64,000 nucleotides of DNA from a virus. The notes beneath the pieces are model-generated. The model did no database searches. It was given only the letters and a program-made list of their open reading frames with translations, and was not told the DNA's origin. Every line of letters begins with the position of its first letter. The first letter of the stretch is position 1. The translations under genes and the position numbers were made by a program. The stretch covers positions 1 to 64,000 of IMG/VR virus record IMGVR_UViG_3300030116_007754; one strand, written 5' to 3'. Positions 26,871-38,700 of this stretch are shown here, one piece after another.

Positions 26871-29267
26871 CTAGATACTAGTTGCTAATGAAGTTCCATC
26901 ATGTATTGGATGTTCTGCAAACGCCATATAAATATGAGTTCCATTGTTAATATCTGTTGAAGTCATTCTTAATTTAAATCCACTAGCTAAAAAATCACAC
27001 TGTACAGTTGATTCAACAGCATTTGATTCCCATCTAACATAATTTTTATTAGTAGTATTGTTAACATTTCTTTCTCTATCCATCACTAACCATTTACCAG
27101 TGCTACTTATTCTCTTAATCATCAGAAATTTTGGTTTGAACCCAGTAAAAATGTAAGGACCATCAGCATTTGCATTTCCCGTATAGGATCCAATATGTGA
27201 ATAGCCAGGAACACTATGCCAGCAATATGCAATAGCATCTCTATTATTAATAGTTGTTAAATTTTTTGCAAATGTAGTGGAAGTAATACTTCCCCATAAA
27301 TTAGAACTATAGTTTGTTTGTGCATTAGTTAAATTTAATGTTAAATAATAATTTACTGATGTTAAATCTTTGTGCCAAACAAACCAATTGTTATTGTTAG
27401 GTGAAATTTCCTTATAGATAATAAATTCTGGAGTCTGAGATAATCCATGTGCTAATGATCCGTCAAAATATTTACCTGTTACAATACTAAAACCAGCTGT
27501 TTGATTAGCTTGTATTGAAGAGGCTTGTGTCGCTCCAGAACCATCAGTGTTAGCAGAAGTAGTTCCTCCATTAGCTACCCAGTTCCAAGATATATACGAT
27601 TCATTTACTGAATTAATTGAAGCATCATCTTCAATTGAAACACCACCTTTCAAAAACTTTTGTACACCATCAGGAATATCTTGTGAAATACTCATTTGAC
27701 TAGATTGTAAATTTTTCCTTACTCCTCTTGAACTATCATACAACTGAGGATGATCAGTTGCATCTCTATTTTTAACCCAGAATAAATCTGGTATACCTTT
27801 TCCGGTCTCAGGCAAGTTGTCTTGTTGCATTGCATTATATCCTGTTGGAGGAGTATATGCAAATGTTTTTTGACCAAAGTTATAAGTCAATGTTGTTCCA
27901 TTATGTGTATATTGTAATGGTACAAGTGGTCCTGGCATTCCAAATCTAAGTGCTTTAGAAACATCTGAATTAGCTATTTCTGATGCAGTAGCTGAGTTCA
28001 TCCAAGTTCCATTTTTTGAAAACCATACTGCTCCTTTATCAGCATCTATAGCAAAACCTATAACATCATTTGTTGTAAATGAACTTCCATAAGTACCAGG
28101 AGAATAAGTACCAACATCACCTACAGTTGTATATCCTTGACCAGTATCACTTCTTATATAAGCTCCTTCTATTTTTTGAAGTGGGTTGTCTTGAGTGTAA
28201 TGGTCTCTATAATCTGATTCTTTTCCAACACCTATAAGAAATAGTGTTGGACCAGCTGTTGTTATAGTTATTTCACAATAATATTTTCCTGAAGATAATG
28301 GCATATTTGAAGCTATAGAATTACCTTGAGATCCTCCTGTTTGGGCTGCTTTTAGATTACCTTCAGAAGTTTGTATATATGTGTTTTTGATAACATTGTG
28401 TAAAGTTGCATGGTTTTGAGTAGGGCTATCTGTAGTAACATCGTTACCATCTAAATTTGTAACTGTAAAATCATTTCCATTACCACTTGTATCATCACCA
28501 ATAGTTAAACCAGCAGTATTTGCAAATGTTAATCTGTATCCTTGTGAACCATATGTAATCCCAGATAAAGTTTTAGGAACCCATCTTCCAGTCGAAGTGT
28601 CTGTTTGACCAAAAGTGTCAGGTGTTAATGCAGCTCCATCAACCATATTTACTTCTGCCAAATAACCAAGACCTCTTACAATACTTGCTTGATTCGTATT
28701 TCCTAAAGTATTTTCAAAGGTTGTCTGGTTCCAATAACCAGTTTTATTAGAACCGGCTTGGGTTGGTGTTGAATTCCAAGTTGTTACTCTTTCTCCGTCA
28801 ACATAAATTTTAATTCTATCAGCTTGAGTTGAATCAGTTGTATCTCTTACTACCATAATATGGTACCACTTACTAGTATCTTCAAATGTTCTACTTGTTT
28901 GATAACTCCAATCATACGAACCTGGAGAAGATTTGATACAGTAATAATATAACTGATCACCAGTAGTAAATTCAAGTGCCTCTCCAACTGAAGAATAGTT
29001 ATTACATATTAGGATTTGTCTTATTGTGCCTCCAGTAACACCTCTTTTAACCCAACATGAGAAACTTAATGTTGTATCATTTCCATTTGATCCTGGTGTT
29101 CTACCTAACCTAGCTTGAGCAGTGTTATGATTAATAATAACACTCTTATCTATAGTACCACTATCTGTGAATGGAACAAAGTTTCCAACTCTTTGTCCAG
29201 TACCAGTACCTTCGTACTTGTTTACAAAAAAATGTTCTTCTGGTTTTACTATAGTCGGTGTACCCAT
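26871..29267 (-). CDS. Fibre protein A4: LamG + SPRY-like + conserved C-terminal domain
   Basis: A 798-residue A-family protein, last gene of cassette 4. Motifs: GTGQRVGNFVPFTDSGTIDKS, LamG signatures (LSFSCWVKRGV, FEDTSKWYHIMVVRD, IKIYVDGERVT, GLGYLAEVNMVDG), DTSTGRWVPKTL, DDTSGNGNDFTVTNL, SPRY-like region (about 290-480; LSSGKYYCEITI, FAYTPPTGYNAM) and C-terminal domain (WVKNRDATDHPQLYDSSRG, VQKFLKGGVSIEDD, WNWVANGGT, GYSHIGSYTGNANADG, AFAEHPIHDG). It follows B4 after nine bases. The proposed role is glycan or receptor binding. Confidence 0.8.
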   Translation of the reverse strand: MGTPTIVKPEEHFFVNKYEGTGTGQRVGNFVPFTDSGTIDKSVIINHNTAQARLGRTPGSNGNDTTLSFSCWVKRGVTGGTIRQILICNNYSSVGEALEFTTGDQLYYYCIKSSPGSYDWSYQTSRTFEDTSKWYHIMVVRDTTDSTQADRIKIYVDGERVTTWNSTPTQAGSNKTGYWNQTTFENTLGNTNQASIVRGLGYLAEVNMVDGAALTPDTFGQTDTSTGRWVPKTLSGITYGSQGYRLTFANTAGLTIGDDTSGNGNDFTVTNLDGNDVTTDSPTQNHATLHNVIKNTYIQTSEGNLKAAQTGGSQGNSIASNMPLSSGKYYCEITITTAGPTLFLIGVGKESDYRDHYTQDNPLQKIEGAYIRSDTGQGYTTVGDVGTYSPGTYGSSFTTNDVIGFAIDADKGAVWFSKNGTWMNSATASEIANSDVSKALRFGMPGPLVPLQYTHNGTTLTYNFGQKTFAYTPPTGYNAMQQDNLPETGKGIPDLFWVKNRDATDHPQLYDSSRGVRKNLQSSQMSISQDIPDGVQKFLKGGVSIEDDASINSVNESYISWNWVANGGTTSANTDGSGATQASSIQANQTAGFSIVTGKYFDGSLAHGLSQTPEFIIYKEISPNNNNWFVWHKDLTSVNYYLTLNLTNAQTNYSSNLWGSITSTTFAKNLTTINNRDAIAYCWHSVPGYSHIGSYTGNANADGPYIFTGFKPKFLMIKRISSTGKWLVMDRERNVNNTTNKNYVRWESNAVESTVQCDFLASGFKLRMTSTDINNGTHIYMAFAEHPIHDGTSLATSI

Positions 29268-29276
29268 ATTTTTTTC

Positions 29277-30755
29277 CTAAAAAAGATTTTTTGTCCTTAA
29301 TGCTTTGAATCCTGAAGGGACTGAATACTTAAAGTTACCATTACCATCTCCATCAGTATTGTTTCCAGCTGTAACATTACCTGCGAAAGTTCCTTCTTGT
29401 CCAAAATTTATTATTGTTGTTGCATGTGTATAGTTTCCAATAAATGGTACAAAAAAACCAGTTGAAGGCGATCTAGAGCTAAAATCAAATCCTTGATTTC
29501 CAGCTTCAACCTCTGATTGATCGATTGTAGCACCACTTGCTTGGTTAGCTCTATACCACTGTCCATTTTTTGACCACCAGATTAATTGATTATCAATATC
29601 AACAGCAACTCCAACTATATCTCCATTATTAGAAATAAAAGCATCATTTCCAGAGTTGCTATCATCTAAATGTATTGTAGCAGCCGTATCTCCAACTACT
29701 AAAGCAACTGCTTTTTCTGCATATCCAGTTGCTGAAACACCACCATCTTGTACACCAAGATAAGCATAGTCTTCATCTTCAATATATACTTCCCAATACC
29801 ATTTACCAGAACTCATTCCTATAGTTCCTGTTACATTATCATATGTTGCAACTCCAGCATATCTTAAATCTCCATTTGATAATATTCCACTGCCTCGTTC
29901 ATCTAATGGATTTAGTGTGCAAAAATTATCTGTTGGAGTGTCTGTAACTTGATCATGAGCCGCAAGTCCACTAGATGCAAACGCACCAAAAGTATTTGCT
30001 GTTGCTTCATTTTTACCAAGATTACTAGAATCAGAGCCAGTAATATAAAAACCATTGGTTCCATATGACCCAGAATATCGTTTAGGAATCCAGATTCCAT
30101 TAGAGTTAAATTCTCCATAGTATTCAGGTCCGTAATCATATCCATCTATATGGTTTATTTCAGTCATGTATCCATCAAATCTTGTATTTGTATTTCCACC
30201 TCTACTACCTATATAATGTGTTACACTTGTTGAATTATTCCAAACTGGTTCAACACCAGAGCTTGGATAAGTAGCTGAACCAAAATCTGTTACTCTTAAT
30301 CCATTAATAAATAATCTAAATCTATTTGATGCTATATCATTATCAGTATCTGATACTACAACAAAGTGATACCACGCTGTTGGATCTCTAAATAGTTGAC
30401 TTGTTCTAAGATCCCAACATGCAGCTCCTCCTGTAGTTGTACTATATGTCCTGAATGTATGAACAACACCACTTGCTCTTGCTGCTGATTGAATAGAAAA
30501 ATCAGTTTGATATCCACTACTGTGATATGCTATAAAAAACATTTGGCTTTCTGAAGTAGCATTGATTGTTCTAAAACTTAGCTTTGTCCACCAACTTAAA
30601 CTAAATTTTTTTGGAGAACCTTTACTAGCAAACGTTTTACTTAGATATGGATTATCTAATGCATTAAATCTTATTGATTGAGGTATAGAATATGTTGTAT
30701 CCCCTGTTTGTCCAGATGCTCCAGCTATAGGTAAAAAGTCTTTTGAAACAGACAT
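29277..30755 (-). CDS. Fibre protein B4: LamG + SPRY-like
   Basis: A 492-residue B-family protein of cassette 4. It starts MSVSKDFLPIAGASGQTG, then QSIRFNALDNPYLSKTF; LamG signatures are FSLSWWTKLS, DPTAWYHFVVVSD, FRLFINGLRVT and RFDGYMTEINHIDGYDYGPE. The SPRY-like half (about 285-460) includes SSGKWYWEVYIEDEDYAYLG and NQLIWWSKNGQWY. It ends GDGNGNFKYSVPSGFKALRTKNLF. The gene begins six bases after C4 ends. Confidence 0.78.
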   Translation of the reverse strand: MSVSKDFLPIAGASGQTGDTTYSIPQSIRFNALDNPYLSKTFASKGSPKKFSLSWWTKLSFRTINATSESQMFFIAYHSSGYQTDFSIQSAARASGVVHTFRTYSTTTGGAACWDLRTSQLFRDPTAWYHFVVVSDTDNDIASNRFRLFINGLRVTDFGSATYPSSGVEPVWNNSTSVTHYIGSRGGNTNTRFDGYMTEINHIDGYDYGPEYYGEFNSNGIWIPKRYSGSYGTNGFYITGSDSSNLGKNEATANTFGAFASSGLAAHDQVTDTPTDNFCTLNPLDERGSGILSNGDLRYAGVATYDNVTGTIGMSSGKWYWEVYIEDEDYAYLGVQDGGVSATGYAEKAVALVVGDTAATIHLDDSNSGNDAFISNNGDIVGVAVDIDNQLIWWSKNGQWYRANQASGATIDQSEVEAGNQGFDFSSRSPSTGFFVPFIGNYTHATTIINFGQEGTFAGNVTAGNNTDGDGNGNFKYSVPSGFKALRTKNLF

Positions 30756-30761
30756 AAGTAC

Positions 30762-31805
30762 CTACCCGTAGTTTAGTGTAGCCACCGCATGAATTGCATT
30801 TGCTGCCACCACAACGTAATCAATTCTATCTTCAGCGCTTGCAGTTGTTGTTAATGTTGGAGCTGTACCTGATGGAAATTCCCAAGCACCAGCGTAACTA
30901 AGTGTTCTTGATCCTGTACCATCTTGTTTAACAATAATGGTTCCTGCTTGACCAGCAGTCACGTTACTAGGTAGATTCAAATGAGTATTAATATTTAATG
31001 TTAGATTAAATATGTTAGCATTAGCAAAGTTAAGAGTTACATTTGCTGCAGCAACAGTTACAGATTCAACTCTTGCTCTTTGTGCCTTTTGAAATGTATG
31101 ATTATTATGTGTAAACACACCATTTGATGAAGCTATATCACCAACAACTGCGTTAGCATTTAACTGTAATGCTCCAACTGCATTTCCTTCAATTTCAGTC
31201 GTACCTACTGCTCCTGTAGCTATTGCATGTGCAGTTACAACACCAGCATTCAATTGTGTATTTGCAGTTACTCCTGAAAAAGCAGTTATAGCTGATCCGT
31301 CATCCTTGATAGATCCAATTACATTTATACCTGAACTATTTGCATCTAATACTACTGTACCACCAACTTTAAGTTGAACATTGGTTGCATTAGCAGAAAA
31401 CATATCTTTACCATTTTGAGTTAAGGCAACTGTATTAGAAGCAGGAAAATATAATCCTGTGTTGATTTGTCTATCTCTAAAAAGAGAAGGTGCACCTGAT
31501 ACACCATCTTTTAAACTTATATTTTGTCTTGGTGGTACTTCAGTTGTATTGATTGCTCCACCAATATAAACAACATAAATGTTTCCAGTACCTGTTGGAG
31601 GTGTACCAGTAAAAGTTAATGTGTTTCCAGAAACTGTATAGGCACTGTGAGGATCTTGTCTAACATTCTCAACAAAAACTTCTATATGTTCTGGTTGACT
31701 AACTTTATGTCGTAATGTAAATTGAGTGTTAGAGTTATTTCCATTGAAACTCTGTTTATCAATTTTACTGAAACCAGTTCCTTCTAAGTTACCTAGATAT
31801 GCCAT
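30762..31805 (-). CDS. Fibre protein C4: attachment-type N-domain, repeat stalk, C-domain
   Basis: A 347-residue C-family protein opening cassette 4. The N-terminal domain (MAYLGNLEGTGFSKIDKQS, FNGNNSNTQFTL, VFVENVRQDPHSAYTV) is of the marine fibre attachment type also seen in C3 but divergent, and is followed by a segment common in marine fibre proteins (PSLFRDRQINTGLYFPASN, LKVGGTVVLDANSSGINV). Stalk repeats and the shared C-terminal domain (FTHNNHTFQKAQRARVESV, FNLTLNINTHLNLPSN, QDGTGSRTLSYAGAWEF) close it. No late box precedes it; it is read from the upstream virion operon. Confidence 0.78.
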   Translation of the reverse strand: MAYLGNLEGTGFSKIDKQSFNGNNSNTQFTLRHKVSQPEHIEVFVENVRQDPHSAYTVSGNTLTFTGTPPTGTGNIYVVYIGGAINTTEVPPRQNISLKDGVSGAPSLFRDRQINTGLYFPASNTVALTQNGKDMFSANATNVQLKVGGTVVLDANSSGINVIGSIKDDGSAITAFSGVTANTQLNAGVVTAHAIATGAVGTTEIEGNAVGALQLNANAVVGDIASSNGVFTHNNHTFQKAQRARVESVTVAAANVTLNFANANIFNLTLNINTHLNLPSNVTAGQAGTIIVKQDGTGSRTLSYAGAWEFPSGTAPTLTTTASAEDRIDYVVVAANAIHAVATLNYG

Positions 31806-31806
31806 T

Positions 31807-32151
31807 CTATGACACCTCTAAAACTGACATTACTGCATCAACAGAACTTGCTGTATTAGAACTAACAAAAATGCTATGTAAGTTAGCTAACACAACTTTT
31901 TGATCACCACCTACAATCACTAATGATGATCCAGCTGGGATTGGAGCGTTCTTAATTAAGTGAGTATTTGCTCCTCCTGTACCAGCAGCATCATTATGAA
32001 ATGCAGATACAGTGATGGCTGTATTAGTAACATTAGCTAATGTTAATCCAATAACAGTAGTTGCGACTCCAGCTCCTGGTGCATAAGAACCAATCTTGGT
32101 AGCTGTAAGTCCAATTGCTCTTGATGTTTTTACTGTAAATGTACTTGCCAT
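31807..32151 (-). CDS. Small beta-rich virion-type protein
   Basis: A 114-residue protein I do not recognise. It is Val/Ala/Thr-rich with alternating beta patterns (ATKIGSYAPGAGVATTVIG, AITVSAFHNDA, APIPAGSSLVIVGGDQKVVL). Similar small proteins in marine phages are annotated as structural or decoration-like. It lies one base from C4 and six bases from the next gene, in the fibre/baseplate operon. Role inferred only from context. Confidence 0.6.
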   Translation of the reverse strand: MASTFTVKTSRAIGLTATKIGSYAPGAGVATTVIGLTLANVTNTAITVSAFHNDAAGTGGANTHLIKNAPIPAGSSLVIVGGDQKVVLANLHSIFVSSNTASSVDAVMSVLEVS

Positions 32152-32157
32152 ATCTCC

Positions 32158-32514
32158 TTATCCTAACGCTATTGAAAATGCTAATATATTATCATTCGTT
32201 TCATTTATTGCAGCAGCAACAGTATTCGCTGTTGTTCCTGTAAGTCCATTTAACTCTATTGTTCCACTATGAAAAGTATTAGCTGTGATTAATAGTTTAC
32301 CTCCAGTAATATTTGTATTAGTAGAACTCAATGTGGTCAAACCTGTACTAATTAAATTACCTGATGCTGTAAAAGAAACATTACTAACTATAACATTTGC
32401 TGATAACTGACTAGTGTTGTTAGCAAAATTATTAAGCCTTTTTATAACATCATTAAGTCTTCTTCTTTGACCATTAAATGTATCTGTTAATTCTACATTA
32501 GCAATAGCAGGCAT
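32158..32514 (-). CDS. Small fibre-like structural protein
   Basis: A 118-residue protein with a basic N-terminal helix (FNGQRRRLNDVIKRLNNFAN) followed by Asn/Thr/Ser-rich beta repeats (NVIVSNVSFTASGNLISTG, SSTNTNITGGKLLITANTF) like the stalks of nearby fibre proteins. It shares a base with the next gene upstream. Probably a minor fibre or connector subunit; no firm family assignment. Confidence 0.6.
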   Translation of the reverse strand: MPAIANVELTDTFNGQRRRLNDVIKRLNNFANNTSQLSANVIVSNVSFTASGNLISTGLTTLSSTNTNITGGKLLITANTFHSGTIELNGLTGTTANTVAAAINETNDNILAFSIALG

Positions 32515-32720
32515 TACTTATCCTTTAAAATTCTAGTTAATAATGATTTAATCTCTTGCATATCTTCCTTTAACTTATTTATCTCTTCAACGTGAGTAGT
32601 CATTTGTCTTCTATTTTTATATGCTGTTAAACCAGCATTATCAATGTTTAAGATAGCACCTGTCTCTGGATCTCTTGCAAAAGACTCATCTTCTTTAACT
32701 TTACTTAATTTAGTTTTCAT
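32514..32720 (-). CDS. Small conserved coiled-coil protein
   Basis: A 68-residue charged protein (MKTKLSKVKEDESFARDPE, ETGAILNID, HVEEINKLKEDMQEIKSLL) with a C-terminal coiled coil. Similar small proteins occur beside baseplate genes in marine T4-like phages; function unknown. The ATG at 32718-32720 is chosen over an upstream TTG because AGAGG sits four bases before it, and it then follows the stop of the 2143-residue gene by one base. Confidence 0.65.
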   Translation of the reverse strand: MKTKLSKVKEDESFARDPETGAILNIDNAGLTAYKNRRQMTTHVEEINKLKEDMQEIKSLLTRILKDK

Positions 32721-32721
32721 A

Positions 32722-35700
32722 TTACCTCTGTAATGCAAGTACTCTTAGATCTCTAACCCTAGGTGGATTACTTGGATCAGTTGTTAGTAATACTATTTTT
32801 ATTTTAAACTTCTTAAACCCTGTAAATGTTACTCCGTTTGAGTTAGTGTATTGAATTGAACTATTGATACCTGTCATAACATCATTAGTTGGTGTATATT
32901 GATATTCTTTAAAATCGTTTTGATTTTCAGAACTACTATAAACTGTTGATACAGTATTCTGTGACATTTGAACATAACTTACATCTAGTGCTAAAGAATC
33001 TTCATCATCTGCATGTAGTATTTTATAATATACATTTATATTAGCTGTTTCAGGTTTGTAAGCATCAAATATAACTCTAATATCTTCTGCATCTTGTCCT
33101 TCGTTTAGTTCTACAGTTTTAGTAATATATCTTGCATCTGCTCCTCCACCTTGAACTAATGTTTCTCCAGTAGAATCATTATTAATAATATTTTCCATTG
33201 CACAGAAGTTTCCTAATTGTAAATCTATAGCTGGGCTCATTCTTTTGTCTGAGCTGTTAGACATAGCATATCTAATCTCAACTGATTTTTGACCACTTAG
33301 ATTAGAAACTTCTCTTGATCTACTAAACACAAACTTTCTATCTCCTAATCTTGTTAGTTCGTTAACCTCATAATCAGAAAATTCTGAATCTAATGTTGTT
33401 TCTGTAGTACCCATTTTACCAGTAGCTGAAATAGAACATCCTGGTAGATCCATTTGAGTACTTTGTAAGAATTGAATATCACTTGGTACTACTTGAATCT
33501 CATCTATATGTCCTTTAATATTTCCATTTGTTGAGATAAAGAATGTATTGGCTCTAAAGTCACCAGTACTATTGTTTAACACTAAAATTCTACTGTTAGC
33601 ACTTGTAAACTCATCTAAGTTGTAAACAGTACCAATAGGAGTTGTAAATGAACTTGTATTAACTGTACTTGTATTGCCTATAATAGTTCCAGTTAATGAG
33701 TCTCCACTTCTGAATCTTAAAAATTTACCAGAACCCATTCTTGCAAAAGGTGGTCTTGGTGGAACTACGTCTATACTATCTAACTGAATTGAAATAGTTT
33801 TAGAAGAAGTGTTTACTGATCTTACTTTACCAGTTTCTCTAATAGTTAGCGAGTTTGTAACATCAGCTAAGTTAGTTAATGGATTGTATCTAAAATTACC
33901 AATACTTCTGTTAGAATCAACTTCAACATTAGCAAAGAAATTCCTAGCTGGATCAACAAGTAGTTTTGTATTAGCAAGAGTTCCATATGTTACAACTGTT
34001 TCTCCATAACATGCATCCTGTAAGTTAATAAACCTTGAAGTTGTATTAGAAACCTTAAAGTATTCAACATCTTTATTTTTAAGTACAGCAGTACCACTCT
34101 GATTAGTTCCAAAATCAGCAACATACAGATTCATTTTTAAATCTTCTTCTTGTTGTTGTCTCCAAGTTAGTTCGTTTGCTGAAACAAAAAGTATTCCATT
34201 ATGTGGTTGTGTTGTAATTCTTGATTCTGTTTTTCTATCAAGTTCACCAAGCCTAGCAGTCCAAACTTTACAATCTAAGTTTCTAGGTTCAGGTCTAACT
34301 ACTAAACAATAAGAATAATTAGTTTTTAAGAATATAGGTGTATCAAAAAATACTGGAGTTGGTATAGATCCATCACTACTAGTATTGATTTCATATGGAT
34401 CTAATGTAACTGTACTATGAGGTACAACATCTTGTGTAGGTTGATTAGTAGAAGGATCCATTACTCTTATTTCAACATCAACTGTATGAGTAGGTGATTT
34501 TGTTTCAAAATAAATTTCAGCTTTTGTTAAGAAAACACCTGGAGAACTTATTTCTTCTGTAATTAAGTCGTTTCCTATAACATCCTTTTCAATAAAGAAA
34601 GACTGTGCTAATGGATCAACCCAAGTTCTTCTTCTAGTCTCAACTCTTCTATTTGATTGTTGACTAACTCCTATAGATCTAGTACTTAATGTAGTAGCAG
34701 ATTTAGTAACTGTTAAACCAGATGCTTGCAATGTTGCTTCTGCAGATGAGTTAACTATTCCAAGTTCGTTTGAATTTGTTGAAGAATCAGTAATCCTTAA
34801 TGGTATTCTACTACCAGTTCTAAATCTAAGTTCATCAGTAGCTGGTAAATGGAATGAGAAGTTCATATCTCCATTTGCAGAAGTTACCATTGAATGTGGA
34901 CTTCCTCTTGATGTTACATTTGCAAAACAAAATCCTCCATTAGCATGTAATGTATCAGGATCAATTTTTGAAATATATTCAGATACATCTGTACCATCAA
35001 AGAATGCAAAATGTTTAGTTCTTGGTTTTAATCCGTGTACAGCTACATCAATTCTAGCAGCTTTTATAAATGGTTGTATACTAACATCCTGAACCATATC
35101 AAAAGTACTTTCTTGTGTTTCACCAAAATCAAAATCTGTAACAGTAGTATCAATCTGTCTTGTTACAGTATCAGTGATAGCTCTACCTCTTCTTTCTCTT
35201 GTTGAGCTTAAAATTGTTACATCAGTAACATTAGAATATCCATTTCTTGTATTTGGATGTAATCTTCTAAGTTCAGCGTCTATATGTCTTATAGCTTCAA
35301 TAGCTCCATTATCTAAATCTATTCTAACTTCAGGACCTAAATTTTGATCTGCCCAAATCAATCTATCTGGGTTAAGTGTCATAGTTCCAACATAGTTATG
35401 AGATAAACCTTGAGCATTTCTTCCTTGAGATGCATAAGGTTGACTAATTATTAATTCATCACTATAAGGTAATGTTAATAAATGTCCAATTGGTCTTAAT
35501 CCTAAACCAGGAAAGTTTCCACCTTGTTGGTTATGAGGTACTCCATGTGTTTCAGCTTGTTGTCTTGAATATAAATATGATCCTCTGTATCTGTTAAAAA
35601 ATAGACGTTGCCAAAAACTAAGACTACCATATCTCACAACTGTGCTTCTAGTAACTCCTGATGTTCCACCAGTAATAGTTACATTGTTAGCTATGGATAC

Positions 35701-38700
35701 AGATCCATTCCAGTCTCTAATGTATAATTTTTGATTGTTATTGTTGTCTCCATTAATAGTGTTTGAAGTTCCTGTAATTTTATGGATTATTCCTGAGGCC
35801 GAACCAATAGATACTGTTTCTCCTTCTATAAAATTATCAACACTACCATTAATTCCAACTACAATATTTTTAGATCTAGCAGTTACATTTGAACTATTTG
35901 AAAAAGCCCAGTTTAACTCCATATTCTTCATTGCAACTTTAGGTGAAAGCTCATGTGCTTCTTGATCAATACCAATATTATAATCAGCATTTCTTACATC
36001 TCCAACATTATGTGTTTGGAAATTATCAACCAAGAAACCATTTTTAAATCTAGCAAAACCTGTATCATCTTTTACATCAAACTGACGTGCTTTAGCTTCT
36101 AATAATGATAAAGAAGTATAATACTCTAAAGTTCTAATTCTATCATCTAACACACCGATATCAGCCATAGTATATCTTCTTGTTGCAACTTCTCTTATTT
36201 CACTAGCTAAATCAGGTCTTTTAAATCTGAGTGCTGATTGAAAAGGTAATGATGGATATGGTTTTTGTGTTATATAAGCTAATGGCATCATATCCGGATT
36301 GAATGTGTTTGGAAAGAATGGTCTTTCTCTAGGAACACCTTTATCAACTCTTAAATCTCCATTACCATCTATCAATACTATATCTCTTCTTCCAAGATAA
36401 ATTTGAAGATCAACATCAAAGTTACTTGCTGGAATAGGATAGTGTAATCCACCTGATGTTTCAACTATAGTTGTTCTTGTAGATGGATTAGTTGTTGCAC
36501 TTGCTAGTGCTGTTGTATCTGTAGCTGAATCTTGAATTCTAGGACGAACATCAATATGACCTCTCAAATCATATTGTCTTCCAGTTACTGGTGAAGTATA
36601 TACTGGAATCTCAGCTGTTGCTATTGCAACATTACTTGAAGTATTAGCATCATTAATAGGATAACTATCAACTGAAAAATAACCTGTTCCTTGAGAACTA
36701 TCATGTGCAAAATAATCTAAACTAACTAAAAGATGATCAGTATTAGATATTTGCAATGCAGAATCTGGAGCTTTTTTAATTTTACCATGATCATAAAAAT
36801 TATCTCTTTGTCCAAAATCTAATAAAAAGTCAGATGTTACATCAGTTCCTTGAGTTGCAGATGTAAAAGCTGATGAACTTTTTCTAATAAAATTAATATT
36901 AAATACATCTGAAAATCCTAAATTGTATGGACCTTCAAAATTATTGGATCCACTAGCAGTGTTAGCTAATGCATTGTTTCCAACAAATATTTTGACTAAT
37001 CTTTTGGTTCTTAATAATTTAGATTTTTCTTTACCATTTTGTTTTCTTAATTTAGTAGTAATTCTAGCATTAACAGAAGTTCTTAATTCTTCCTTCAAAG
37101 CAAAATTAACTGATGTTGAAGATGCTACTGTTGCAGTTCTATCTGCTCCAGCACTAGAACCATTGTTAGCTCCTTTACCACTTAAATTAATTACAGTGCC
37201 TGCTGGAAATACTTTTTCATAACCTCTGGCTGAAATAGTTCCACTTGAAGTTTCTAATGTTTTAATAGTTGTTGAATTTGTTATTTCACTTACTGTAAAT
37301 ATATCGGTTTGACCAAAAGGTCTAATTTTATCTCCAATTGCAAACATTGTATCAAAACTAGTACCAGTACCATTTAATGTATTTGAAGTTCCTGTTACTG
37401 ATACTTGTCCAGTAAGTCCACCTGTGTTAGCTCCAGAATCTAGAACTACATGAAAATTTTGTTGTTTTTGTGTTGTACTTAAAGCACCAGTTCCTAAAAT
37501 AAATGTTTCATCTGCATCAGATGATACTGAAAAAGTTCCATCTGTTCCAATAGTTGCTGTAAATGTTTTGTAGAAATCAAACTCAGTATCAACTGATCCT
37601 GATGAATCTCTAACAGTTTTTATGAACATTGATGGTAGTTCAAAAACACCTCTATTGAAACCAGAATCTGTAAGTACTGTATTTGAATTTACTTGAACTG
37701 CATCAGCTTTAGCTATTGGTCCTGATCCTGTTGGCGGATCATAATAAAAACTTTTAACATTGTTAAATGTGTTTGCAGTCATTTTGATATCATAAAGATA
37801 CATTTTATACAATGCGTTTTGTGAACCTCTTAATCCAGATGAATGTTCTAAACCTCTTATTCTTGCTTCACCAATTTTATTTCCTTCTTTTCCTGTAACA
37901 CCTAATGAAGTATTAGATACACTATGTTGAACTTTGTCATATAATTCAACTCTATCATGACCACTAACATCCCAAGAACCACTTAACTCTCTTACATTTA
38001 CAAAGTTACCATAGTTTGCAGATACTAGTACATCATCTTTTTGTTTATGTGTGATAGCTTTATCAAGTGCTAAGTGTTTAGTAACTATATCTTCATTTCT
38101 AAATCCTGCAACATAAGAAACACCAGATGTCTTTTCAATAGCTACTTGCTGAGTATTACCACCAGCTGATGAAGTTAAAAATCCTTGGTTATTTCCTTCT
38201 CTAAGATGTTCTTTGAGTGTAATTTTATTACCAGTAATATTATAGTTACCACTCTCTTCATGAGTCCTTTCAGCCATTGCATCACCAAGCTCATTATATC
38301 TTGGTTCATTGCCTAACATAGTCATGTAGCCATTTTTAAATCTAACTAATTCAACAAAGTCTGATGCAGTTTCACTATCTAAATATTTAACTAACGAAGG
38401 AGTAATAGTTAATCTGTTAGCACCTGGAGCTGTATAGTTATATGCTCCTTGAGCTGGATCTAATAATGTTGTATCTGTATTACTTGTAGTAATACTTTCT
38501 GTTAATTTAAATCCTACTCTAAAATTAGCTGTATTAGAATTATACTCACCAACCACTATAGAAGTAGCAGGAACAGCTATGAAATGATCTTTAGCAAATA
38601 TAACACCTTGTCCAAAAGTAACTCTACTACCAAAACCATCTGCTGCTGATGCTAAAACTCTAGCTGTCTGTCCTGTATTAGAAGTTAAAACTTCACCAGC

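Noticed and set aside
3441-31805. Diversity-generating retroelement acting on the LamG fibre genes
   Set aside because: No reverse transcriptase or template repeat is visible in the window; the variation between cassettes looks like ordinary divergence plus recombination.
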